From Paenibacillus xylanivorans (GTDB taxonomy: Bacteria; Bacillota; Bacilli; Paenibacillales; Paenibacillaceae): 64,000 nt of DNA. The stretch is from assembly GCF_001280595.1 (NCBI RefSeq), contig NZ_LITU01000083.1, forward strand, positions 26,663 through 90,662, given 5' to 3'. Of the stretch, positions 51,046-60,077 are shown piece after piece. The position numbers and the translations under genes are program-made. The stretch's first letter is position 1. The number at the start of each line of letters is the position of its first letter. The notes below the pieces were generated by a model. It did no database searches and was not told where the DNA came from. It worked only from the letters and a program-made list of their open reading frames with translations.

Positions 51046-51096
51046 ATGTACATAGGATCTGTCTACGCCACTCATAACAAGGGTGGAGACATATGA
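51046..51096 (+). CDS. 16-aa leader ORF before the siderophore permease
   Basis: ATG behind a strong GAGAGGTGATTGTT site. The peptide MYIGSVYATHNKGGDI is followed by TGA, and the ATG of the permease overlaps it (ATGA). The permease's own site (GGGTGGAGAC) lies inside this ORF. Translation of the leader may deliver ribosomes to the permease. Not in any family I know. Confidence 0.55.
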   Translation: MYIGSVYATHNKGGDI

Positions 51097-52148
51097 GTTC
51101 GAAAGTTTCATCGGCAAGTCAACCTACGGAATCACCGACAGCCAAAATACACACTCGTCCCTGGGCTGCCACATTGATCCTGACCGGGGGGATTCTGCTG
51201 CTCGCGCTGGGTATGGCGTTGTCCATTTCGTTTGGTGCCGCAGATATCAAGCTGGGCGTTGTATGGCAGGCGATTTTCCACTTCAATCCTGATCTGACTC
51301 CGCACCAAATCATATGGGAGATTCGGTTACCGCGTATTCTGGGCGGAGCGATGGTCGGTGCCTGCTTCGCTGTAGCTGGTGCCATCATGCAGGGGATGAC
51401 CCGTAACCCGCTGGCAGATTCCGGGTTGCTCGGACTGAATGCTGGCGCAGGATTTGCGCTTGCTGTCTGCTTTGCCTTTTTCCCGGGCATGCCATATATG
51501 TATATCATTCTGTACTCCTTCGTCGGGGCAGGACTTGGGGTATTGTTGGTCTATGGTTTTGGTGCAGCGTCCAAGTCCGGACTTACACCTCTCCGGCTCG
51601 TTCTTGCGGGAGCGGCAGTGTCTGCCATGTTGTCAGCGCTGAGTGAAGGGATTGCACTATATTTCAAAATTGGACAAGACCTCGCATTCTGGACAGCTGG
51701 CGGTGTAGCCGGGACGAAGTGGTCCCAGTTAGAAGTCATGTTCCCATGGGTTTTGGCTGCGCTTATTGCAGGGATTATTATCTCTCGTTCCATTACGCTC
51801 CTTAGCTTGGGAGAAGACATCGCCGTTGGATTGGGTCAACGTACTGGCCTGATCAAGCTGGTTGGTCTGATTGTTGTACTGATCCTTGCAGGTACAGCCG
51901 TATCCGTGGTTGGTGCGGTTGGTTTTGTAGGACTCATCATTCCCCATCTGACTCGTAAATTGGTTGGGGTCGATTATCGCTGGATTATTCCATGTTCCGC
52001 AGTGATGGGCAGTCTTCTGCTCGTATTCGCGGATCTGGCTGCACGTATGATTAACCCGCCATACGAGACGCCAATTGGCGCACTGGTTGCCCTGATTGGG
52101 GTACCTTTCTTCCTCTATCTGGCGCGTAAAGAAAGGAGGGCTCTGTAA
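51093..52148 (+). CDS. FecCD-family iron-siderophore ABC permease 1
   Basis: ATG in GGTGGAGACATATGA. About nine membrane helices with FecCD motifs: IRLPRILGGAMVGACFAVAG, MTRNPLADSGLLGLNAGAGF and VGFVGLIIPHLTRKLVG. It forms the channel together with the next gene. The substrate is an Fe(III)-siderophore, as the Fur box supports. No binding protein or ATPase gene is present in the window, so these partners must be elsewhere. 351 aa. Confidence 0.95.
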   Translation: MSSKVSSASQPTESPTAKIHTRPWAATLILTGGILLLALGMALSISFGAADIKLGVVWQAIFHFNPDLTPHQIIWEIRLPRILGGAMVGACFAVAGAIMQGMTRNPLADSGLLGLNAGAGFALAVCFAFFPGMPYMYIILYSFVGAGLGVLLVYGFGAASKSGLTPLRLVLAGAAVSAMLSALSEGIALYFKIGQDLAFWTAGGVAGTKWSQLEVMFPWVLAALIAGIIISRSITLLSLGEDIAVGLGQRTGLIKLVGLIVVLILAGTAVSVVGAVGFVGLIIPHLTRKLVGVDYRWIIPCSAVMGSLLLVFADLAARMINPPYETPIGALVALIGVPFFLYLARKERRAL

Positions 52149-52150
52149 CG

Positions 52151-53182
52151 ATGGAATCCTCAACTCTGCTTGGAGCAGAACGCAAAAAGAGAACAAAAAG
52201 CACCATTGTCATGATTGTGCTTGGTGCATTGATTATTACGGCTTTTATTATCAGTATGAATACAGGATTCACTCGGCTTTCTCCACTTGAGGTCATGCGT
52301 ACCCTGTTTGGGGGTGGGACGGCTAAGCAGGAACTAATCCTGTTTGAGTTCCGTTTGCCACGTATCGTCATTTCGGTAATGGTCGGTGCGGGACTTGCGC
52401 TGTCCGGCTGTATTTTGCAAGGGGTATCCCGAAATCCTCTGGCTGATCCAGGTATTCTCGGCATCAACGCTGGAGCCGGATTGGTTGTCATGTTGTTTGT
52501 TTCCTTTTTCCCGACAACGACGGCGGCTCCCGTATTTTTACTGCCTATACTGGCCCTGATCGGGGCAACATTTTCTGCCTTTCTGATTTATGTGCTCTCT
52601 TACAAAAAGGGAGAAGGTCTCATGCCTACTCCCATGCTGCTTACAGGGATTGGTGTAGCGGCAGGAATCAGCTCGGCTATGATCGTGCTTACCCTTCGGC
52701 TTAGCCCGGAGAAGTATCAATTTGTGGCGACCTGGATGGCAGGAAGCATCTGGGGTTCGAATTGGAAATTCGTAACGGCGCTGCTGCCGTTTCTCATTAT
52801 TCTTGTGCCGCTTGTTCTGTATAAGGCTCGTGTGCTCAACGTACTGAACCTTGGTGATCAAACAGCGAGCGGTCTCGGCGCTCCGGTTGAGCGTGAAAGG
52901 CTGATTCTGTTAGCTGCTGCCGTGGGACTGGCCGGATCATGCGTATCCGTCAGTGGCGGAATTGGTTTTGTGGGTCTGATCGGCCCACATCTGGCACGTC
53001 GTCTTGTGGGGCCGAAACATCAGTTCCTTTTGCCTGCATCCGCACTGGTCGGTTCATTGCTTGTGCTTGTTGCAGATACGCTCGGACGTGTCATTTTACA
53101 GCCTTCAGAAATTCCGGCAGGTATTCTGGTCGCTATCATTGGTGCCCCGTACTTCCTGTATCTCTTGAGCAAAACGAAATAG
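52151..53182 (+). CDS. FecCD-family iron-siderophore ABC permease 2
   Basis: ATG behind AGGAGGGCTCTGTAACG, 2 bases after permease 1. FecCD motifs: FRLPRIVISVMVGAGLALSG, VSRNPLADPGILGINAGAGL and IGFVGLIGPHLARRLVG. Pairs with permease 1 as a heterodimer. 343 aa. A half-transporter gene follows 44 bases later. Confidence 0.95.
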   Translation: MESSTLLGAERKKRTKSTIVMIVLGALIITAFIISMNTGFTRLSPLEVMRTLFGGGTAKQELILFEFRLPRIVISVMVGAGLALSGCILQGVSRNPLADPGILGINAGAGLVVMLFVSFFPTTTAAPVFLLPILALIGATFSAFLIYVLSYKKGEGLMPTPMLLTGIGVAAGISSAMIVLTLRLSPEKYQFVATWMAGSIWGSNWKFVTALLPFLIILVPLVLYKARVLNVLNLGDQTASGLGAPVERERLILLAAAVGLAGSCVSVSGGIGFVGLIGPHLARRLVGPKHQFLLPASALVGSLLVLVADTLGRVILQPSEIPAGILVAIIGAPYFLYLLSKTK

Positions 53183-53226
53183 AAAGCAATCATGTTTTAT
53201 GATTGTTAAAAGGAGGGCTTTAGTCC

Positions 53227-54942
53227 ATGCTTCGCCGTTTCTTTGCCTATTACAGGCCGTACAAAAAGCTGTTCATTCTGGACTTTAGCTGCGCGATTTT
53301 CGTAGCTCTGCTGGAACTGGCCTTCCCGCTGGCAGTTAATAGAGTCGTGGATGACCTTTTGCCAGGGGGACGCTGGGACTGGATATTATGGGCATGTCTT
53401 GCACTGCTCGCGATCTATCTGTTAAGCTCGTTCCTCAACTTTATTGTTACATATTGGGGACACAAGCTTGGGATTAACATCGAGACCGATATGCGTAAGG
53501 CGCTCTTCAATCATGTACAGAAGCTATCGTTCCGTTTTTTTGACAATACGAAAACCGGGCACCTGGTCTCCCGAATGACCAATGATTTGATGGATATTGG
53601 GGAGATTGCCCACCATGGTCCGGAGGATGCCTTTATTGCGGTGATGACCTTGATCGGTGCATTCAGCATCATGATGAGCATTAACGGAAATCTGGCCGTG
53701 TTAACATTTATCATCGTGCCGCTCATTATTTATCTATCGCTGTATTTTGGCAGCAAGATGTCTAAGGCATTTAGCCGAATGTTCGGGGATATTGCGGACT
53801 TCAATGCACGTGTAGAAAACAATGTAAGTGGTATTCGCGTTGTTCAGGCTTTTGCCAATGAAGAACATGAAAAAGCTCAATTCGCTGTAAACAACAGTCG
53901 TTTCCGTCAAACGAAGCTGATCGCGTACAAAATCATGGCCTGGAACTCTTCCGTCAGTTATATGCTGATGAAGTTGGTCTCCCTTTTTGTACTCGTATGT
54001 GGAACATGGTTTGTCATTCAAGGCAGTATGAGCTATGGTCAATTTATCGCATTTATTATGTTATCCAATGTGTTCCTGACACCAATCCAGAAGATCAACT
54101 CCGTGATTGAGACGTATCCCAAAGGAATTGCGGGTTTCAAACGTTATACGGAATTGCTCGATATGGAACCGGATGTTGAAGATCGTCCGGGTGCCGTTAA
54201 GGTATCCCACTTGCGTGGAGATATCCGTTATGAGCAAGTGACGTTTAGTTATTCGGATCAGGAGCCTGTTCTCAAAGGAATCGACCTGAATATCCAGGCT
54301 GGTGAAACGGTGGCTCTGGTTGGACCATCGGGTGCAGGGAAAACAACGTTGTGCAGTCTGCTGCCTCGTTTCTATGATGTGCTGGAAGGTCGCATCACGA
54401 TCGATGGTCAGGAGATTCAGGACATGACGCTGGATTCATTGCGCAGCCAGATCGGAATTGTTCAGCAGGATGTGTTCCTGTTCGATGGAACCATTCGTGA
54501 GAATATTGCATATGGCAAGCTGGATGCAACAGAAGAGGACATCTGGATGGCGGCTCGCCGTGCGCAGATGGAAACACTCATTAATTCCATGCCGGAAGGA
54601 TTGGACACGTTGATTGGTGAACGCGGTGTGAAGCTGTCCGGCGGACAGAAACAACGTTTGTCGATTGCGCGTATGTTCCTGAAGAATCCACCGATTCTCA
54701 TTCTGGACGAAGCGACATCTGCACTCGACACCGAGACCGAAGCTGCAATCCAGCAATCGCTGGCTGAATTGTCTGAAGGACGGACCACCCTGGTCATTGC
54801 CCACAGATTGGCTACCATCAAAAATGCGGATCGCATTATTGTCGTTGCCGAGCAGGGAATTACGGAGCAGGGGCGTCACGAGGAATTGCTTGCAGCGGGT
54901 GGAGTATACAGCCGCCTGCATTATGCACAGTTTGGTGCCTGA
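53227..54942 (+). CDS. ABC exporter half-transporter (fused permease-ATPase)
   Basis: ATG behind AAAAGGAGGGCTTTAG. An N-terminal six-helix exporter domain (residues 1-300; MLRRFFAYYRPYKKLF, FVIQGSMSYGQFIAFIMLSN) and a C-terminal ATPase with Walker A GPSGAGKTT, signature LSGGQKQRLSIA and Walker B ILILDEATSALD. It should work as a homodimer. Position after two iron permeases suggests siderophore secretion, or entry coupled with the siderophore cycle. The Fur box may cover the whole operon. 571 aa. Confidence 0.94.
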   Translation: MLRRFFAYYRPYKKLFILDFSCAIFVALLELAFPLAVNRVVDDLLPGGRWDWILWACLALLAIYLLSSFLNFIVTYWGHKLGINIETDMRKALFNHVQKLSFRFFDNTKTGHLVSRMTNDLMDIGEIAHHGPEDAFIAVMTLIGAFSIMMSINGNLAVLTFIIVPLIIYLSLYFGSKMSKAFSRMFGDIADFNARVENNVSGIRVVQAFANEEHEKAQFAVNNSRFRQTKLIAYKIMAWNSSVSYMLMKLVSLFVLVCGTWFVIQGSMSYGQFIAFIMLSNVFLTPIQKINSVIETYPKGIAGFKRYTELLDMEPDVEDRPGAVKVSHLRGDIRYEQVTFSYSDQEPVLKGIDLNIQAGETVALVGPSGAGKTTLCSLLPRFYDVLEGRITIDGQEIQDMTLDSLRSQIGIVQQDVFLFDGTIRENIAYGKLDATEEDIWMAARRAQMETLINSMPEGLDTLIGERGVKLSGGQKQRLSIARMFLKNPPILILDEATSALDTETEAAIQQSLAELSEGRTTLVIAHRLATIKNADRIIVVAEQGITEQGRHEELLAAGGVYSRLHYAQFGA

Positions 54943-54983
54943 ACCTAACATGGTGTGTTTATACTAGCTAATCAATAATGAAA

Positions 54984-55036
54984 AAATAACGCCTTCGTTT
55001 ATTACTCTATATGAGTAAGAACCGGAGGGGTTATTT
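54984..55036 (+). terminator. rho-independent terminator
   Basis: AATAAC...TTACTC pairs with GAGTAA...GTTATT, followed by TTTTGC. Confidence 0.7.
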
Positions 55037-55272
55037 TGCATTTTAATCCAGCTATATGTTAAATTTTAGTGTCACTTTGTTCTGATTTGGTTTAGTTAGG
55101 TTTAAGTTGATTAAATTACCCGATCTTCCTTTAGAGGTCACACTGGATGGTTCTAATTTCCTGACACAGGAAGATAGCAGCGCACCAATTGGGTAATATT
55201 CATTAAAGGGTACCAAATTTGCGTGCTGTGTTGACCATTATGATTCCTGCATAAAGGGAGGAGACAACAATA

Positions 55273-55587
55273 ATGTTGTACATTTTCATTACCTGGCTGA
55301 TATTGATTTTATTACTGATAATCCTGGCTCAAGGCATGCAGAAGAATTCCAAAGTTGGAGGGGAATCTATTTTCAAACGTTGGGGTGGATGGTTGATCGG
55401 ATTTTTTGTTGTAGGCAGCGTGCCTTTGGGTTTTGCGTTATATACTGAGTTACGCGAGGGCTATATTGGGGCCAACATCGGGTTGGGACTGGCTTTGTTT
55501 TTTACCTGGGGATTTTGTGCACTTTTGTTATGTGTGGCATTGATTATATGGGGAAGGTACTGGTACAAGAGGGATAGATCAGAGTGA
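55273..55587 (+). CDS. small membrane protein with three helices, 104 aa
   Basis: ATG behind AAGGGAGGAGACAACAATA. Helices near residues 3-20 (YIFITWLILILLLIILAQGM), 38-57 (GWLIGFFVVGSVPLGFALY) and 70-93 (GLGLALFFTWGFCALLLCVA). Ends WGRYWYKRDRSE. The 330 bases before it hold a terminator and otherwise nothing supported. Function unknown. Confidence 0.8.
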   Translation: MLYIFITWLILILLLIILAQGMQKNSKVGGESIFKRWGGWLIGFFVVGSVPLGFALYTELREGYIGANIGLGLALFFTWGFCALLLCVALIIWGRYWYKRDRSE

Positions 55588-55680
55588 TATATGTAGCCAG
55601 TGCGGTTGTGTTAAATGACATCTACTTACAAAAAATTACCATATATTAAATGTTAGAGTTAGAAAGAGGAAGTGAATAGA

Positions 55681-56235
55681 GTGGAATTACACATGTTCAA
55701 TCTTCGTATAGTGCTCATATCGTTCTCGGTCTTGATAACATGTCTTACAGGGTGTACTGGGCAAGACGAATGTGAGACGTATGTTCAAGCGGTTGCACAT
55801 AGAGAAGAAGGCTTCACAGGTTATGTGGTTGACCGCAAAGAAGATTCCATTCTTGTTGTTGATCCTGTATATGAAGATTTTAGTGCCAATGGGGGAGCAG
55901 ATCGGTATTATCCAGCAAAATGGTTCTCCAATGCGCCTGATCCGCAGATCGGCTCCTATGTTGAAGTCTGGACGGATGGAGGCCCGGAAAACGAGCCATA
56001 CCCTGGACAAGCCAGAGCGGAAAAGATTGATGTATCTTGTCCTGCCACTCCAGAAGGTGCTCAGATGAGTGAGACAGACGCGATTCGGGGTGGATTGTAT
56101 TCATCAGATGGAAAGAAAGTTCGTATTCCCGTGATCGAAGATGTCAATTTCGATGAGAATTCAAAAATATGGACCATTCGGATACGAGATGCGATGTCAA
56201 CGACGGATACGGAGAATGAGATTGACGTGACGTAG
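55681..56235 (+). CDS. DUF3221-type lipoprotein
   Basis: GTG at 55681 behind AGAGGAAGTGAATAGA. A lipoprotein signal ends in LITCLTGC, so the mature part is anchored outside. The segment GFTGYVVDRKEDSILVVD is the core of DUF3221. The second half is acidic with a PEGAQMSETDAIRG linker. 184 aa. Neighbours are immunity-like genes. Function unknown. Confidence 0.8.
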   Translation: MELHMFNLRIVLISFSVLITCLTGCTGQDECETYVQAVAHREEGFTGYVVDRKEDSILVVDPVYEDFSANGGADRYYPAKWFSNAPDPQIGSYVEVWTDGGPENEPYPGQARAEKIDVSCPATPEGAQMSETDAIRGGLYSSDGKKVRIPVIEDVNFDENSKIWTIRIRDAMSTTDTENEIDVT

Positions 56236-56312
56236 ATGATGTAGAGCCAGTGGGGGAGCTGGAGTAAGCATGAAGGGATTCTGGAGATAGAAGTAGAAGA
56301 GAGGAAATATGT

Positions 56313-56717
56313 ATGGATATTAGGGAATGGCTTCCACGAGACAAGTATGATGTTAAGGCCGTACGTAAGTTAAGTGAATTTAGTGATGCAGAATTAAAGG
56401 AGATCATTCCCGAACTAATGGAGTGGTTACAAGATGGAAATTGGCCCATTTCTAAACCAGTCGAGGACTTACTATTAAGATTCGGTGAAGAACTTATACC
56501 GCATATCCATAATGTTTTTGAAACAAAAGATTCAACATGGGAATATTTTATGCTGGTTGGCTTGATCAGTAGACTGCCTATAACGTATTTAGTTTTGTTG
56601 CAGACTGATTTCGAAAGGATACTGAAGTTTCCTACGCCATGTGAGGTGCTTGAAGAGTTGGATGAAATTATAATAGAGCTTATGGATAAAATAAAATCCT
56701 ATCAATTAAAATTGTGA
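56313..56717 (+). CDS. DUF5071 family protein, immunity-like
   Basis: ATG behind AGAGGAAATATGT. WLPRDKYDVKAVRKLSEFSD and LMEWLQDGNWPISKPVEDLL match DUF5071, a helical-repeat domain common in polymorphic-toxin immunity loci. 134 aa, soluble. No toxin gene lies beside it in the window. Confidence 0.8.
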   Translation: MDIREWLPRDKYDVKAVRKLSEFSDAELKEIIPELMEWLQDGNWPISKPVEDLLLRFGEELIPHIHNVFETKDSTWEYFMLVGLISRLPITYLVLLQTDFERILKFPTPCEVLEELDEIIIELMDKIKSYQLKL

Positions 56718-56813
56718 TGGTGATCATGTTAAGGATACATAAAATTCCATAATTATTTTGGACAGGATGCTTTCTTAACAAAACAAATATTTCAATAAAA
56801 AGAGGTAGTTACA

Positions 56814-57104
56814 TTGGAGACGCTAAAATGGCTTCAGGATTGGTATAAACAAAACTGTAACGGAGATTGGGAGCATAGTTATGGTGTGAAAATCGAAACG
56901 GTTGATAATCCGGGTTGGTATGTTGAAATTAACTTAGTTGAAACTAAGTTAGAACATAAGTGCCTTGATTTAAAAGAAATCGAGAGAGATGAACAGGATT
57001 GGTATTACTGTAAAGTAAGAGATGGAGTATTTCATGGTGCAGGTGGAGCGGGGAATTTAGAGGAAATACTGATTTGTTTTAGACATTGGGCCACTGAAGA
57101 GTGA
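56814..57104 (+). CDS. Imm53-family immunity-like protein
   Basis: TTG start behind AAAGAGGTAG. LKWLQDWYKQNCNGDWEHSYG, ETVDNPGWYVEINLVETKL and NLEEILICFRHWA match the Imm53 family of immunity proteins. 96 aa, cytosolic. It would neutralise a contact-dependent or secreted toxin, but none is encoded near it. Confidence 0.85.
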   Translation: METLKWLQDWYKQNCNGDWEHSYGVKIETVDNPGWYVEINLVETKLEHKCLDLKEIERDEQDWYYCKVRDGVFHGAGGAGNLEEILICFRHWATEE

Positions 57105-57132
57105 GGGGATTAATGTCGAGAAAATATGAACT

Positions 57133-57182
57133 AAAATAGAAGATCCCAAGGCAACCAATTAATGGATTCGACTTGGGATCTT
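57133..57182 (-). terminator. terminator of the catalase gene
   Basis: AAGATCCCAAG/CTTGGGATCTT with T-rich tail on the minus strand (TTCTATTTTAG). Confidence 0.8.
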
Positions 57183-57209
57183 GCTGGGTTATTTATGCAA
57201 TGTAAAAGT

Positions 57210-58112
57210 TTAATCCGCAATATTTCCCGCCATCTTCAGACGACGTGCAATTTCCTGGAAGTCTTCCTGCGAAATGCCTGGTGCGAATTCTTCCTCGACC
57301 GCAGGAGCTTCCGGAATCGGGTACCCTTCAGGTACACCTTGAATGACTTCCAGTGGTTGTCCATCTTCGGGGTGTGTCCCTTTCCAGATCTGACTGATCG
57401 CAGTAAAGTCTTTATCACTATAGGTATATAGCTTTGTGTGTAGCCCTTTTTCTTCGTATTTCCACGCCTCGTTAAAGGATTTGTTGCTAAGGGATGGAAT
57501 CGGCACTAATTTGGTTACATTCACTCCAGTTGCAATCTCAAGCGCTTTGGCATAAGCAACCACATGAACACCGCCGCGTACCAGCAAGTAACCGACAACA
57601 GCCCGGGCTGCAGGGTGATCAGTCATTTCGTAAACTTTCATCTTGTGAGTACGTGCTCCGCATTCGAGGAAAAAGTTGTGCAGCAGATCTTCGACCAGAT
57701 TCCCGCTATTAAAGACGTTCGCTCCTGTCCAGGGGTTGCCCATGGAGTCGAAAGGCATAGCTCCCTGTGCTCCAGCCAGGAAATGATAGGACAGACGCAC
57801 ATCCTTCACGGAACCAAGCGGTGTATTGTCAGGCTCTTTGTAATCGGTGGAACCTCTGAGGCATTTGTTAATGCCATGAGACACAAGCTCCACATGACCC
57901 AATTCTTCGGCGGTGATACTCATCACCAGATCGTAGAAGGGTTTTAATTTTTCCTTGGAGCGAAAATTAAACGATTGATAGAGGTAGTTGTTCAACGTTG
58001 ACATCTCTCCGAATTTACCACCCAGTAATTCTTGTATCGCTGCCGCTGCATTCGGGTCCGGTCTCTCGACATTGGGGATTTCAATTGCAATTTCATCCAT
58101 ACGTTTGAACAT
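57210..58112 (-). CDS. manganese-containing catalase
   Basis: ATG at 58112 behind GAGGAGGTTACATCCGA; a longer start to 58166 has none. The ferritin-like four-helix bundle shows the di-Mn ligands: LLGGKFGEMSTLNNYLYQS (Glu), SITAEELGHVELVSHGI (Glu, His) and LEIATGV after GGVHVVAYAKA (His). It breaks down hydrogen peroxide. In spore formers such enzymes are often on the coat. 300 aa, no signal peptide. Confidence 0.95.
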   Translation of the reverse strand: MFKRMDEIAIEIPNVERPDPNAAAAIQELLGGKFGEMSTLNNYLYQSFNFRSKEKLKPFYDLVMSITAEELGHVELVSHGINKCLRGSTDYKEPDNTPLGSVKDVRLSYHFLAGAQGAMPFDSMGNPWTGANVFNSGNLVEDLLHNFFLECGARTHKMKVYEMTDHPAARAVVGYLLVRGGVHVVAYAKALEIATGVNVTKLVPIPSLSNKSFNEAWKYEEKGLHTKLYTYSDKDFTAISQIWKGTHPEDGQPLEVIQGVPEGYPIPEAPAVEEEFAPGISQEDFQEIARRLKMAGNIAD

Positions 58113-58341
58113 TCGGATGTAACCTCCTCGAAATGATTGTTCAGAATAGTGAAGTGATGCTGTCATGTCCTATTACACGTTTATCGAACACGCTAAACCC
58201 ATAATTATGCAATTGAGGCTTAAGGCGTATGCAATGAGTCTACATTTGTTATTTCCAATCCCGTGTTATTTATGTACAATCAGGACGAATGAAGGAAAGT
58301 ATGGTTGCTAAGATCTGATTTAAATGAAGGAGAAACCGAGA

Positions 58342-58638
58342 GTGCGCAAACGTTGGATTATGGTGGGATGGGTTTCCCTCCTGCTCGTCGTTTTGGGATG
58401 TAGTGATGTCACGTCAGCATATGCAGATGTTCCGAGTGAGTTGGATCAACAAACACGAGATGCGCTAGCAGAAAAGTACGGTTTGGAAAAGCCGGAAGAT
58501 CCATCCCCGCGAAATCTGTTATTGGAGGGTGACTGGGGGATAAGCTTCAATTCTCCAATCGAACGATATAAGATGGCGATACGTACAGTTCAATCGCTCC
58601 AGCAACCGATTACGTTTATCATTCATCTACTGGTGTAA
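58342..58638 (+). CDS. small lipoprotein with OppB-like loop
   Basis: GTG at 58342 behind GAAGGAG at 9 bases; an ATG at 58324 overlaps it. A lipoprotein signal ends in LLVVLGC. The remainder (QQTRDALAEKYGLEKPEDPS, GDWGISFNSPIERYKMAIR) resembles the external loop after the first helix of oligopeptide permeases of the OppB/DppB type (LREKYGLDKP, GDLGxSF). It may have come from such a permease, or be a regulator of one. 98 aa. Confidence 0.75.
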   Translation: MRKRWIMVGWVSLLLVVLGCSDVTSAYADVPSELDQQTRDALAEKYGLEKPEDPSPRNLLLEGDWGISFNSPIERYKMAIRTVQSLQQPITFIIHLLV

Positions 58639-58691
58639 AATAAACTTCTACAGGGCAGGCTAACGTAAACGTTGCCCAAGGAGTGAATGAT

Positions 58692-59012
58692 ATGAGAATG
58701 CTCATCGTTGCCCTAATGACGGTGGTACTAAGTTTAAGCGGACTAACAACAAGTTCAGCAACAGCGATTCCTGATTATGCGAAGTGGGGAATCATTGCAG
58801 TGAAGGAAACGCAAACCAAGTACAACGTGGACATTTTGGATTACAAGCACATCGGCCGCACTTCACTAACAGCAGACCAATCCCGTGAACAGTTCAAGTT
58901 ATGGGTACGTAACAAAGACGGCAAACAATTTGCTGTATATGTGAATGTTGATTTTAATCCGTCTACCCAGCAGCTGAAAAAAGTACAATTCACTGAATCG
59001 GATCGACGTTGA
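58692..59012 (+). CDS. DUF3889-type secreted protein
   Basis: ATG at 58692 lies 8 bases behind AAGGAG; a GTG at 58683 overlaps it. A signal peptide (MLIVALMTVVLSLSGLTTSS) precedes PDYAKWGIIAVKETQTKY, the conserved start of DUF3889. The domain is short with DILDYKHIGRT and FAVYVNVDFN. 106 aa. Function unknown. A terminator follows. Confidence 0.85.
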   Translation: MRMLIVALMTVVLSLSGLTTSSATAIPDYAKWGIIAVKETQTKYNVDILDYKHIGRTSLTADQSREQFKLWVRNKDGKQFAVYVNVDFNPSTQQLKKVQFTESDRR

Positions 59013-59045
59013 ACTGAACAGGAACTGCATAGCAAGCAGGATAAG

Positions 59046-59085
59046 AACCAGACTTCCCTTTGAGAGGGAGCTAGTCTGGTTTTTT
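59046..59085 (+). terminator. rho-independent terminator
   Basis: AACCAGACT/AGTCTGGTT with inner CCTT/AGGG, followed by TTTTTT. Confidence 0.9.
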
Positions 59086-59180
59086 AATTTCAAAAAAATC
59101 CTTTTTTTAGTTGTTGAATAAAGAACTTATGTTCGCATATAATAATAAAACAAACACATGTTCTTATTGGAGGGATGATT

Positions 59181-59393
59181 ATGCTAGGGAAATATATTGG
59201 TCAGATGGTGGAGCTCGTCTACATGGATCGTGCAGGGCATATTACACAGCGGCAGATTCGAATCAACAGTGTACGAGGAGGGATGATTAGAGCATCCGCA
59301 GGAAAAGAAGGGGCACCCCGAACATTTCTGGAACAAGGTATTCTGGCATGGCGTCCCGTACTCCATAAGGAAGGGAAGGAAGAAATATGCTGA
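59181..59393 (+). CDS. hypothetical protein, 70 aa
   Basis: ATG at 59181 behind GGAGGGATGATT. A small beta-rich, SH3-like sequence (GQMVELVYMDRAGHITQRQI, GGMIRASAGKEGAPRTFLE). It overlaps the next gene, so the two are translated together. Function unknown. Confidence 0.75.
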   Translation: MLGKYIGQMVELVYMDRAGHITQRQIRINSVRGGMIRASAGKEGAPRTFLEQGILAWRPVLHKEGKEEIC

Positions 59394-59668
59394 ATGATTT
59401 TGAACGCAAAATTTTGCGTATTATTGTTAATTATGCGGGGCAGCGTCGCCGAGTGCCACGAATGGATGAGCTGGAGAATAAGACGGGAAGAAGCAAGGCG
59501 TTCATTCATGAGTCATTGCTGGAGCTTGAGCGCAGGCAGCATATTATGTGGGAGAACAAGTCTACGTTGGAAGGCATACTAATTCTGCAAGCATGGGAGC
59601 AGGATCCACAGCCCATTCGCAAAAGCCAGCCTGCTGGCGATGCCGTAAAATATTTTACCGAATATTAA
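59387..59668 (+). CDS. small winged-helix-like protein, 93 aa
   Basis: ATG overlaps the previous gene's end and sits behind GGAAGGAAG. The sequence (LRIIVNYAGQRRRVPRMDEL, KTGRSKAFIHESLLELERRQ) fits a short helix-turn-helix or winged helix; WENKSTLEGILILQAWEQ continues the wing. It probably binds DNA. No family named. Confidence 0.72.
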   Translation: MLNDFERKILRIIVNYAGQRRRVPRMDELENKTGRSKAFIHESLLELERRQHIMWENKSTLEGILILQAWEQDPQPIRKSQPAGDAVKYFTEY

Positions 59669-59680
59669 AATGTAAAAAAC

Positions 59681-59706
59681 GCCAACCCGGAAAGCCGGAT
59701 TGGCGC
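59681..59706. terminator. terminator between convergent genes
   Basis: GCCAA-CCGG/CCGG-TTGGC stem; T-run on the minus strand serves the DUF3892 gene. Confidence 0.8.
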
Positions 59707-59730
59707 CTTGTTAAGCAGCAAGCATCTATT

Positions 59731-59967
59731 TTAGAAGATTGGAAGTTGATCGAGGTTATTGGTCGGGTCGCCGTCTGCGTCACCGCGAATGTACATTTCC
59801 CCATCTTTACCTTTAAAGACGTTCACACCTGCAATTGATCCTGCTTTGACTTCCGCCAGTGCCTGTTGGTAATCCAGCACACGTCCGGATGAAGTTTGGA
59901 ACGCCGTCAGATCGCCGTCACCATTTTTTTGTACTGCTGTGAAGTTTTCGCGTGTCGTTTGATCCAT
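59731..59967 (-). CDS. DUF3892 family protein, 78 aa
   Basis: ATG behind AAGGAGAGTGTGACATC. Matches the DUF3892 pattern: NFTAVQKNGDGDLTAFQTSS, VLDYQQALAEVKAGSIAGVN, GKDGEMYIRGDADGDPTNNL. Small soluble protein. Function unknown. Confidence 0.85.
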   Translation of the reverse strand: MDQTTRENFTAVQKNGDGDLTAFQTSSGRVLDYQQALAEVKAGSIAGVNVFKGKDGEMYIRGDADGDPTNNLDQLPIF

Positions 59968-60077
59968 GATGTCACACTCTCCTTATCTGACCAAATAGGA
60001 ATCTGGTTTCCTCTTTAGCTTGTCCCGGAACAAAAAAAGTATGCACAACATGGCTTCATATAGCACGCCGGGGTTAT

